Program-made: the position numbers and the translations under genes
Origin: Niabella yanshanensis
GTDB taxonomy: Bacteria > Bacteroidota > Bacteroidia > Chitinophagales > Chitinophagaceae
Length of the DNA: 64,000 nucleotides
NCBI RefSeq assembly: GCF_034424215.1
Contig: NZ_CP139960.1
Coordinates: 2,914,001 to 2,978,000, forward strand
Direction: 5' to 3'
Notes under the pieces: generated by a model
What the model was told of the DNA's origin: nothing
Seen by the model: only the letters and a program-made list of their open reading frames with translations
The model's database searches: none
Shown here: positions 38,739 to 46,112 of the stretch, in pieces
How positions within the stretch are numbered: the first letter of the stretch is position 1
How the letters are laid out: each line of letters opens with the position of its first letter

Positions 38739-38760
38739 AAGGGAACGCCACCGTTCCCTT
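38739..38760 (-). promoter_or_regulatory. Terminator-like hairpin in the rimP-nusA-infB leader (candidate attenuator)
   Basis: AAGGGAACG (38739-38747) pairs perfectly with CGTTCCCTT (38752-38760), loop of 4. On the minus strand the stem is followed by ATTTTATTTTAC. It lies between the predicted promoter (-7 box 38777-38784) and the rimP ATG, so every operon transcript must pass it. Confidence 0.6.
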
Positions 38761-38776
38761 TTCTCAAAATCTTGCG

Positions 38777-38784
38777 CAAAGTTA
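38777..38784 (-). promoter_or_regulatory. -7 box of the rimP-nusA-infB operon
   Basis: TAACTTTG on the minus strand (TAnnTTTG). Predicts transcription starting near 38771 and a leader of about 57 bases that contains the hairpin at 38739-38760. Confidence 0.55.
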
Positions 38785-38865
38785 AGAATTTTTTATTAAA
38801 AATGTTACGTTAACTTTAAATTAATTATTGACGGGCCTGCGGTAAAACATTTTAGCCAAATGACC

Positions 38866-38881
38866 GTTTACCATAGTAAAC
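38866..38881. repeat. 6-4-6 palindrome between rimP and DUF4834 genes
   Basis: GTTTAC-CATA-GTAAAC sits 12 bases before the DUF4834 ATG and about 90 bases upstream of the predicted rimP transcript start. It could be an operator for either divergent unit. Confidence 0.4.
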
Positions 38882-38893
38882 AAAGTTTTTATA

Positions 38894-39118
38894 ATGAGCG
38901 CGATAGGTTTTATTTTTTTAGGAGTTTTTTTGTGGATCCTTTACAATCTGTTTGTAAGGGTTATCTGGCCCGTTTATAAAACCACCCGGCAGTTAAAAAA
39001 ACAGTTCAGGCATATGGCCGAACAACGCGAGGCCCAAAACGATCCGCCCCCTCCGCAGCGTACTGAAATGCCCAAGGAAAAAGTGGGCGAATACATTGAA
39101 TTTGAGGAGGTCAAATAG
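38894..39118 (+). CDS. DUF4834-family small membrane protein
   Basis: 74 residues: one N-terminal membrane helix (about residues 3-25, FIFLGVFLWILYNLFVRVIWP) and a charged, Pro-rich cytoplasmic tail (PPPPQRTEMPKEKVGEYIEFEEV). The ending YIEFEEVK/D is typical of this Bacteroidota-restricted family. Function unknown. Divergent from the rimP operon and 6 bases from the converging SnoaL-like gene. Confidence 0.75.
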   Translation: MSAIGFIFLGVFLWILYNLFVRVIWPVYKTTRQLKKQFRHMAEQREAQNDPPPPQRTEMPKEKVGEYIEFEEVK

Positions 39119-39124
39119 TTGGGC

Positions 39125-39550
39125 TTAGCTGGAATGATCCTGAACGATTAGCCATTTCCCGCTTATTTTCCTAATAAGAAGGGTGTAATGCCCCTGTAAA
39201 TTGCCGATTGTACGCGTAAGTTGCCATTTCCCGATCACATTATAAACCTGGTTGGATAAGTACTCAATCCTGATAATGGTGAACCGTAGCTGCCCCATGG
39301 CTGTTTTATCGGGATAGCCTTTTTTATAATTATCAAGCGTGTTCTGCCAGCCATAAGTAACACCATTTTTTCCAACAAAAACCAGGGAGTCGCTTTTCCA
39401 GTAGGTTTGCATAAAAGCATTGAGATCGCCCTTGTTCCAGGACGCCGTTTGTTGGTCAAGAATCTGTTTGATCACAGATTCCTGCCCGGATTGCGCGAAC
39501 CCAGCAATACTTAATGCTCCCCACAGCAATACCAGCAGTAAACGCTTCAT
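39125..39550 (-). CDS. Exported SnoaL/NTF2-like (DUF4440) protein
   Basis: 141 residues, signal peptide ends near AGFAQ. The mature part has the cone-shaped NTF2-like pattern (IKQILDQQTASWNKGDLNAFMQTYWKSDSLVFVG at the start, LRFTIIRIEYLSNQVYNVIGKWQLTR and YTLLIRKISGKWLIVQDHSS at the end). The domain is used by many enzymes and binding proteins, so no activity is assigned. 32 bases after the MerC-like gene and probably co-transcribed. Confidence 0.82.
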   Translation of the reverse strand: MKRLLLVLLWGALSIAGFAQSGQESVIKQILDQQTASWNKGDLNAFMQTYWKSDSLVFVGKNGVTYGWQNTLDNYKKGYPDKTAMGQLRFTIIRIEYLSNQVYNVIGKWQLTRTIGNLQGHYTLLIRKISGKWLIVQDHSS

Positions 39551-39582
39551 AACTTGTTTTTATGAAAGATACGCCGTTTGGC

Positions 39583-39984
39583 CTAATAGTGATCATGATT
39601 ACAATCTGTATCGTGTGCATGGTTGTGCACCCTGCAATACCTGTAATTAATCAGGTGCGCTGCAACGATAAAAATAACCGCGGGGATCAGCAAAATAGTG
39701 TGATAGGCCAGAAATACCTGTTTGAGCACCAGGAAGGCAATGCCAACTGAAAAAAGGAACAGGGGTGTTTTACTGTGGTGATGCCATTTATAACCATGCC
39801 ATAACGCATAGCAGCCGATTACAAATGCCAAAATAATCATCCCTATTTCAAAGGCCAGGTTTTCAATAATGTTTACCCCAAACATAGGTAATGCTGCCAA
39901 AAATAAAGGAAGCACCGCACAATGGATAGCACATAATATAGAGGTTGTAATACCTAATGCGTCCCAATTAATTCTATTCTTCAT
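39583..39984 (-). CDS. MerC-domain membrane protein
   Basis: 133 residues, four predicted helices. The paired-cysteine motif CAIHC near the first helix is the MerC signature for metal handling. The C-terminus is rich in His, Cys and Asp (YCRVHNHAHDTDCNHDHY), a likely metal-binding tail. There is no MerA, MerT or MerR nearby, so it is probably a general metal-responsive protein rather than part of a mercury operon. It has the best promoter in the window. Confidence 0.85.
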   Translation of the reverse strand: MKNRINWDALGITTSILCAIHCAVLPLFLAALPMFGVNIIENLAFEIGMIILAFVIGCYALWHGYKWHHHSKTPLFLFSVGIAFLVLKQVFLAYHTILLIPAVIFIVAAHLINYRYCRVHNHAHDTDCNHDHY

Positions 39985-39991
39985 TCGGCTG

Positions 39992-40022
39992 CAAAGATAA
40001 AAAAAAGCAACAGTGTTGCAAA
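39992..40022 (-). promoter_or_regulatory. Full-consensus Bacteroidota promoter of the MerC-like gene
   Basis: Minus strand: TTTG (40019-40022), exactly 19 bases, then TATCTTTG (39992-39999), 7 bases before the ATG at 39984. The spacer contains GCAAC-AGT-GTTGC (40007-40019), a palindrome overlapping the -33 box, a possible metalloregulator site. Confidence 0.75.
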
Positions 40023-40064
40023 TATTAATTTATAGCCCTTTTCGGGGGACAAAGGCTTTTTCTG

Positions 40065-40481
40065 CTATTTATAAATTTTTGCAACAAGCGCTTTCAGCTC
40101 TTCTATCCTGAGCGGCTTTTTAAGGAGTTTTACCACATTCTTATCTGAATCTGCCCGAACGATATCCCGTAAATCATCGGTCGAGGAAATCATGATGACA
40201 TGGCTCTTTTCTTTAAAATCACCGGGAAAAGTATCATATCGTTCTAAAAACTCGAATCCATCCATTTCGGGCATTTGGATATCAAGAAAAATGATATGCG
40301 GGAATATCTCGGGATTGCTTATGTTTTCGGCCAGAAAATCAAGGGCAGCTTCGGCCGAAGAAAAGCAGACGATCTGTTTGAAAAGTTTGGTATGGCTGGC
40401 AATACCCGAATTGATCCGTAAATCGAACGAGCTATCGTCGATAATAATGAGCAAATTGGGCGTTTGTGTTGCTGCGGCCAT
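40065..40481 (-). CDS. Single-domain response regulator (receiver)
   Basis: 138 residues, a CheY-like receiver only. Acidic pair in IIDDSS, phospho-acceptor Asp in FLDIQMPEMDGFEFLE (about residue 67), and Lys in KKPLRIEEL. No output domain, so it either relays phosphate or acts through protein contacts. Last gene of the minus-strand signalling operon, 30 bases after the receiver-kinase hybrid. Confidence 0.9.
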   Translation of the reverse strand: MAAATQTPNLLIIIDDSSFDLRINSGIASHTKLFKQIVCFSSAEAALDFLAENISNPEIFPHIIFLDIQMPEMDGFEFLERYDTFPGDFKEKSHVIMISSTDDLRDIVRADSDKNVVKLLKKPLRIEELKALVAKIYK

Positions 40482-40511
40482 TATAAGATTGAGCGGTATT
40501 AGAGGTTGAAT

Positions 40512-41603
40512 CTATAATTCGTTGGGTATGCGCAAAGTAAACTTTGTTCCTGAATTCACCACAGATTCTACAGAAATCTTTCCACCCAGCTTAGCCAGGG
40601 CCTCCCTTACAATAAAAAGTCCCAGTCCGGTTCCTTTCTGGTTATGCACCCTGAAGAATTGATTGAATATTTTGTTCAGGTGGTCGTTAAGTATACCGAG
40701 GCCATTGTCGATAATGGTAATGATGGCGTCCAGGCGGTTTACTTTTACGTCTATCTTGATCAACTTGTTCTTTTCGTCAGGGTTCTGGTATTTTATCGCG
40801 TTTGATATCAGATTACCTATGATAATTTCGACCCGGAAAACATCTCCTACAAACCTTTCCGACTGATCAATATTTACATCGAATTTTATTTTATCTTCTA
40901 CATTATTAGCCAGCTTATGCACCACAATCAGCTCATTAACAAGCTTCTGAAAATCTACTTCTTCTTTTATGGTGCTATACCTGCTGTTTTTATAATATTG
41001 TAAGGTACTAGTAATATTATAGTCGAGGCGGCCGCAACAATCTTCTATCAGTCCCCAGTACTCGTGGCCCTTTTCGGATTCGCTATAAACATTATCCAGT
41101 TTAGCCAGGTTGATTACGCCAAGGGCAGAAGCCAGAGGAGCCCTGAGCTCATGAGATATACTATAAATAAAACGGTTGAGCTCATCATTCGTTTTTTCCA
41201 GCTCTACAATTTTTTCCCTGAGCTCCCGCCTGGTCCTGAAAACATCATAGGCATTTTGGATACCGTTGTTCAGCTCAATTTCGTTCCAGGGTTTGGTGAT
41301 ATAGCGATAAATATCGCCCTCATTGATGGCTTCGGCCAGGGCTTCAATATCTGTGTAGCCTGTAAGTAATATCCTTATCGGTTCGGGGTATAATTTTTTA
41401 ACTCTCTTAAATAATTCAACGCCCGTCATTTCAGGCATTCGCTGATCAGATATCACAACATGAACTTCAGTTTGAGACAAAATGTCGAGAGCGCCAGCTC
41501 CTGAGGTAGCTGTATATATTTCATACAACCGTCTAAAATTTGCTTTAAAAGAGCTTAGATTATTCTCTTCATCGTCAACATATAAAACTTTTATAACGGT
41601 CAT
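40512..41603 (-). CDS. Receiver-histidine kinase hybrid
   Basis: 363 residues. An N-terminal receiver (LYVDDE; phospho-Asp in ISDQRMPEMTG, about residue 53; LLTGYTD; YITKPW) is joined by a coiled coil (about 115-145) to a HisKA/HATPase kinase: H box YSISHELRAPLAS (His about 151), N box NLISNAIKYQN, then DNGLGI and GTGLGLFIV. No sensor or membrane region, so its input is probably phosphate on the receiver or a partner. The receiver is very like that of the divergent regulator at 45641-46111. Confidence 0.93.
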   Translation of the reverse strand: MTVIKVLYVDDEENNLSSFKANFRRLYEIYTATSGAGALDILSQTEVHVVISDQRMPEMTGVELFKRVKKLYPEPIRILLTGYTDIEALAEAINEGDIYRYITKPWNEIELNNGIQNAYDVFRTRRELREKIVELEKTNDELNRFIYSISHELRAPLASALGVINLAKLDNVYSESEKGHEYWGLIEDCCGRLDYNITSTLQYYKNSRYSTIKEEVDFQKLVNELIVVHKLANNVEDKIKFDVNIDQSERFVGDVFRVEIIIGNLISNAIKYQNPDEKNKLIKIDVKVNRLDAIITIIDNGLGILNDHLNKIFNQFFRVHNQKGTGLGLFIVREALAKLGGKISVESVVNSGTKFTLRIPNEL

Positions 41604-41622
41604 AAAAAGATATTGAAAGCAC

Positions 41623-43770
41623 TCAGGCTAAATATTTTACAGGTAAAGTTATGATAAATTCGGCACCATCTCCAAAATTTGATATCACTTCTATAGTGCC
41701 GTTGTGACTATCTATAATACCCTTAACAATCGACATTCCAAGCCCCGTTCCCTGGCCCACGGGCTTGGTTGTGTAGAAAGGTTCGAAAATTTTCTCACGC
41801 ACACTATCTTTTATTCCCGTGCCGTTGTCCCTGATAGACACTTTTACATGCCCGTCTTCGGAAGAGGTTCGAATAGTTAAAACTCCGGTACCCGGCACGG
41901 TAGACTGCCGTTCTATAATAGATTGGAGCCCGTTCGTGATAATGTTCATAAATACCTGGTTGATCTTACCCGGTGTACATTCGATGTCGGGAATATTACC
42001 AAACTCTTTGTTCAGTACAAAATCGGTAGGGAAGGAGTTCTTAACGAGCATCAATGTTGACTGCAGACCATCGTTTAAATTGGCATACTTAATATTAGCC
42101 TCATCAATCCGCGCAAAGTTCTTAAGATTACTTACGATCTCTGCCGTGCGGTGAGCACCATCTTTTATACCCGTCAGTAAGGTTTTTATCTCTTCATTAA
42201 TATAATCAATGTCGATTTGCTTCTTGTAGGAGTCAATTTCCCTGAACTGGTCTTCCACATTCTTTGAAACGTCTATTTCCTCATACTTTTTAATCACGCT
42301 CAACAGGTCAGATACATCCAGCTCAAGCGGCTTTATGTTGGAAGTAACAAAATTAATCGGGTTATTGATCTCGTGGGCTATACCGGCCGTCAATTGTCCT
42401 AACGATACCATTTTTTCTGACTCTACAAGCTGGCTTTGTGCATTTTTTAATTGCGACAACGTATGATTCAGATTATCATTCGCGTCTTCCAGTTCCTGTG
42501 TACGCTCATGTACCTGCTGTTCCAGAATAATATTCTGGTCTTTAACCAGTCTTTCATTCTCCAGAGAAACTCTTAATGCCTCTTTTCTTGCCAGCTCCTG
42601 GTTACGGCGGTAGGTATTAATCCGGTCGGCCAGGGCTAAGGAAAGCAGCACGGCCTCTACAGCAGATCCTATTTGCAGGGCGTAAAAAGTAAGATAATTA
42701 TAAGGCAGAACGCCAACATTTCTCAATACAAAAACAATCACACTGCACAGGAAAATAGACCAGGCGATCAACAAAGTTTTGGCGCCATGAATTTGTTTTA
42801 CAGCTAAAAACGAACAAATGCCCAGAACGTAAAAAGCGGCACAAAATGCAGTTAATTGAACAGCAATCTGGGCGCCCCTGAACATTCCCAATAACCCCAG
42901 CACCAATGAAATACAATAAAACCCTTCGAACAGGAAAATCCCCCTGTTAAAGCGCCTGGATACACTTCTCAGGTTCAGGAAATTCCGGATAAATTCCAGC
43001 GCAGCGATACCATTAAAAAAAGGCACCAGGAAGGCTGCATAATTATTCATGGCCGGCGTATCAGGCCAGAGAAAACGGAATGTGTACCCCTGAAGCTGGG
43101 CCTGTGTGACACCTACAAATACCATGTACAATACATAGTAGAAGTAGCTGTTCTCCCTTGTCGAAAAATACAGGAACAGGTTGTATAGCACCATAACCAA
43201 TATGAGGCCGATATAAAGCCCAAAGATGAGGTCATTGGTCGCGATTTTTTCAAAAGTTCTCTCCACATGTGATACTGTAATAGGTATCAGTAGTTGCTCA
43301 GAAGCTCTTACTTTAATGAAAAAGGTCTTTTGTTCTCCTTTCTTCACCTGTGCATCAAACATATAAGTTTGATAATTATACTTTCGGTTACTAAATGGCT
43401 GAGCTTCTGAAAGCATTATTGAATCAAACCTTCCGGGCGCTTCGCTCTGATAATACAAAACTGCATCATCTATCGTTGCATGTTCCAGGTTAATCACCAG
43501 GTGCGGATCTTCTGTATTGTTTTGTACAATGAATTTCACCCAAAAAGAAGAGGAAGAAACAAAAAAGCCCGGTACATCAGAAGGGCTTTTTAAAAAAGGG
43601 CTTACAGCCACTTCATTTATCGACAGTCTACCTGTTTTATCTTCGATGTATTGGATATGATCTTTAACCACGCTATACAGCGCTCCTTCGTCGTTAATTT
43701 TTACAGGAGTTTGTGCATACAAACTTATACCTGCATGCAAAAAATAAATAAGAAGAAGATAAATACGCAT
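41623..43770 (-). CDS. 7TM-DISM sensor histidine kinase
   Basis: 715 residues. Signal peptide (ends LYAQ), periplasmic DISM extracellular domain (about 25-165), seven helices (about 183-385), coiled coil (about 390-455), HisKA with H box LGQLTAGIAHEINNPINF (His about 466), and HATPase with DNGTGI and GTGLGMSIV. 7TM-DISM kinases sense extracellular ligands, often carbohydrate-like or small molecules. It precedes the receiver-kinase by 19 bases and follows the GNAT-like gene by 7, so it is probably the sensor of this operon. Confidence 0.94.
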   Translation of the reverse strand: MRIYLLLIYFLHAGISLYAQTPVKINDEGALYSVVKDHIQYIEDKTGRLSINEVAVSPFLKSPSDVPGFFVSSSSFWVKFIVQNNTEDPHLVINLEHATIDDAVLYYQSEAPGRFDSIMLSEAQPFSNRKYNYQTYMFDAQVKKGEQKTFFIKVRASEQLLIPITVSHVERTFEKIATNDLIFGLYIGLILVMVLYNLFLYFSTRENSYFYYVLYMVFVGVTQAQLQGYTFRFLWPDTPAMNNYAAFLVPFFNGIAALEFIRNFLNLRSVSRRFNRGIFLFEGFYCISLVLGLLGMFRGAQIAVQLTAFCAAFYVLGICSFLAVKQIHGAKTLLIAWSIFLCSVIVFVLRNVGVLPYNYLTFYALQIGSAVEAVLLSLALADRINTYRRNQELARKEALRVSLENERLVKDQNIILEQQVHERTQELEDANDNLNHTLSQLKNAQSQLVESEKMVSLGQLTAGIAHEINNPINFVTSNIKPLELDVSDLLSVIKKYEEIDVSKNVEDQFREIDSYKKQIDIDYINEEIKTLLTGIKDGAHRTAEIVSNLKNFARIDEANIKYANLNDGLQSTLMLVKNSFPTDFVLNKEFGNIPDIECTPGKINQVFMNIITNGLQSIIERQSTVPGTGVLTIRTSSEDGHVKVSIRDNGTGIKDSVREKIFEPFYTTKPVGQGTGLGMSIVKGIIDSHNGTIEVISNFGDGAEFIITLPVKYLA

Positions 43771-43777
43771 CGGAGCC

Positions 43778-44458
43778 TTATACTTTTAATAAATAATCCA
43801 CCAGCAGTTCCCCCTTCGGCCCTGTTTCCGTTATGCGGCTTTGTTCGGGATTTTCGAACAATTCAAAGATTTTTTTCCGCTCTTTTTCGTCAGCGCTAAC
43901 CAGTGTTTTGCTATCATTAATGACCATAGCTGTAGCTACGAAATCATCCTTCGGATAAAAGAAGTTACCCTTATCGCCCAGCGAAGTTTCAACAAGACCT
44001 CCGATCCGCTTTCCAATACGTACTGTTACCGGGGCACAAAGAAAAAATATTTTCTCTACATTCAGCTGCATGGCTACTACTACTCCTACACGGGCCATGA
44101 AGATACTTCCTATACCCAGTCCCGCCACCTCCATTGAATTCCACAGCCCGCATATTTCCGAGGTTCCGGGTGAAGCCTGCTGATGGATAGCGGGGTCATA
44201 CTGCCCTATAGCCGATTCTATTGGTAGTGGGAATTGCCCATCGGCCACCTGTACGCGGGCTCCGCCGTATATTTTTTCGCGATCCAGGCTTTCTGCTACA
44301 ATTACATAAGTATTTTCATGATGCATCCAGCTCGTATTGCTCGAGGTAATTTTTGCAACTCCGAAATGGGCTTCCAAAAGACGCCTGTGCCCCTCTATAA
44401 ATTTGAGGCAGGTTTCGGGATCCGTTGTGGCTTTAAAGGCTCTGATAGCTACTTCCAC
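43778..44458 (-). CDS. GNAT/autoinducer-synthase-fold acyltransferase-like protein
   Basis: 226 residues starting with GTG (an in-frame stop is directly upstream and the next Met is at residue 45). The central pattern GGARVQV...PIES, then SEICGLWNSMEVAGLGIGSIFMARVGVVVAMQLNVEKIFFLCAP...GKRIGG resembles GNAT motif A and the LuxI/N-acyl-amino-acid-synthase type: an acidic/ordered strand, a Gly-rich loop, then the RxGG-like end. A fold-level match, not a confident family. It lies 8 bases after the ThiF stop. Likely transfers an acyl group from CoA or ACP; the acceptor is unknown. Confidence 0.65.
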   Translation of the reverse strand: MEVAIRAFKATTDPETCLKFIEGHRRLLEAHFGVAKITSSNTSWMHHENTYVIVAESLDREKIYGGARVQVADGQFPLPIESAIGQYDPAIHQQASPGTSEICGLWNSMEVAGLGIGSIFMARVGVVVAMQLNVEKIFFLCAPVTVRIGKRIGGLVETSLGDKGNFFYPKDDFVATAMVINDSKTLVSADEKERKKIFELFENPEQSRITETGPKGELLVDYLLKV

Positions 44459-44466
44459 TCAGCATT

Positions 44467-45573
44467 TTATTTAATTAATTCCTTAAAATCGATATAGTAT
44501 CTTCCGGAACTAGTTGTTTCTGACAACAAAATCCTTCTGCAGGTGTCAGTAACCATTGCACCACCCAATACCACAGAAGAGGCTAACTGTGGCCAGGTAT
44601 TAATAGTTTTTCCCATTTCACTTAGCGAGTATTTCATCCTGTCGGAGAGGGCCGACAGGTTTACCATTGCATCCAGCATTGGTAATTTTTCCTGGCTTGT
44701 GAGGTCTTTTAATTTTGTCAAATCAATCCCTTCTTCATTCAGATTTCCATGAAAAAGTGGCCTTTCGGGCTCCAGGTCAAAACGCTCTACATCTAACATT
44801 CCCCGATCATTGGTATCCATCACCACCGGAATCCCTTTTGCACGGGCCTTAACCCGGCTTAAGATTTTTACATCAATACTGTCGCACTCTTCTATCAATA
44901 TATTGAGCTGCGAACTGCCGGTTCCCAAAAAGGTATCAATATTATCTGCGGTAATCCCGTCTGTAAAACAGGTTACTTTAAGAAACGGATCCAGTTCTGC
45001 AATTTTTTGAGCTGTTATAACCGCTTTAGAGGCGCCCAGGTTATATACATTACAATTGCTTAACCGGTTCATATTGCATAATTCAACCGTATCAAAATCG
45101 GCCAGGTACAATTCCCCGCAAATACGTTCGGTAGCAATCGTCATGGCAATCGATTGACCTACTGACAAACCTATAATGCCGAGTTTTTTAGTTTTCAGTG
45201 TTTCAAGCTCTTCCGGCTTGATCTTATACAGGTTTCTGCTCGTTCTCACCTGTACAAACTCTTCCTCATCAAGCAAATGAACCAGTTTTTGCGACCAGGG
45301 ATAGTATACCCACACTCCATATTCATCAGGGTCTTTACCATCCAGGTAACGGGCAACCTCCACTTTATATTCTTCCGGTGTCAGTTGCCTTTGAGGATTA
45401 TTTATTTTTGCTAATTCTGATAATTGACTTTCAATAGTGTCGTATATTTGTATAGAGGGAGTTTGCGACAAAAGCTCTCTGAGCCTCTCTTGCCCACCGC
45501 TCTCTGCCAATCTGTAATATACTGGTTTGTAATAACTATTGTATTGTTCAGAAGCCCGATAGCCTAAAAGCAT
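44467..45573 (-). CDS. ThiF/E1-like adenylating enzyme with long N-terminal extension
   Basis: 368 residues. Residues 1-128 are an extension not found in ThiF/MoeB. The E1 Rossmann core starts at LGIIGLSVGQSIAMTIA (about 131) with the ATP-binding DFDTVELCNMNRLSN (about 159-173) and a VMDTNDRG strand. There is no zinc CxxC pair, rhodanese domain or nitroreductase tail. It resembles the N-terminal half of Rv1355c-type proteins, in which a ThiF domain is fused to a nitroreductase; that resemblance is from memory. E1-like proteins activate a carboxylate as an adenylate. First gene of the operon; the substrate is unknown. Confidence 0.8.
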   Translation of the reverse strand: MLLGYRASEQYNSYYKPVYYRLAESGGQERLRELLSQTPSIQIYDTIESQLSELAKINNPQRQLTPEEYKVEVARYLDGKDPDEYGVWVYYPWSQKLVHLLDEEEFVQVRTSRNLYKIKPEELETLKTKKLGIIGLSVGQSIAMTIATERICGELYLADFDTVELCNMNRLSNCNVYNLGASKAVITAQKIAELDPFLKVTCFTDGITADNIDTFLGTGSSQLNILIEECDSIDVKILSRVKARAKGIPVVMDTNDRGMLDVERFDLEPERPLFHGNLNEEGIDLTKLKDLTSQEKLPMLDAMVNLSALSDRMKYSLSEMGKTINTWPQLASSVVLGGAMVTDTCRRILLSETTSSGRYYIDFKELIK

Positions 45574-45640
45574 GGTTTTGTTTTGATGATTTAGCAGGAT
45601 ATAAATATAGAACAGAATTTTAACAATATATAGTTTTTAT

Positions 45641-46111
45641 ATGGCCGAAAACAATATTTATAAGAATATCTTGTATGTTGATGATGAAATACATAACCTT
45701 AACTCTTTTCGTGCAGTATTCAGAAGATCATATAATGTATTTACCGCTCTTTCTGCAAAGGAAGGTAAAACAATATTGGCTGAGAATACGATTCACCTGA
45801 TAATAACTGACCAAAGAATGCCGGAAACAACCGGGATTGAATTCCTCGAATCCATTATTAAAGATCATCCTGCAATTCCAAGAATTTTGCTGACGGGCTA
45901 TACAGATATTAATGCCGTTATCGATGCCATTAACAAAGGGTCTGTTTACAAGTATGTTCAAAAACCCTGGTCTGAGGACGAGCTTCGCGAAACTATAGAA
46001 AATGCTTTAAAAATATATACTAATAGTAAGAATAAAGAGCAGCTTACTGAAAAATTGATCACTACCAACGAGCAGTTAGAGTTTCTGCTACGCCAGAACC
46101 TGCTCTCCTGA
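45641..46111 (+). CDS. Response regulator, divergent partner of the signalling operon
   Basis: 156 residues: a receiver (NILYVDDEIHNL, phospho-Asp in IITDQRMPETTG at about 57, ILLTGYTD, YVQKPW) with a short helical C-terminal tail and no DNA-binding domain. It is closely similar to the receiver of the hybrid kinase at 40512-41603 (shared VDDE, DQRMPE.TG, LLTGYTD, KPW blocks), suggesting duplication. It lies 67 bases from the ThiF gene on the opposite strand. Its stop is 1 base from that of topoisomerase IB. Confidence 0.9.
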   Translation: MAENNIYKNILYVDDEIHNLNSFRAVFRRSYNVFTALSAKEGKTILAENTIHLIITDQRMPETTGIEFLESIIKDHPAIPRILLTGYTDINAVIDAINKGSVYKYVQKPWSEDELRETIENALKIYTNSKNKEQLTEKLITTNEQLEFLLRQNLLS

Positions 46112-46112
46112 G

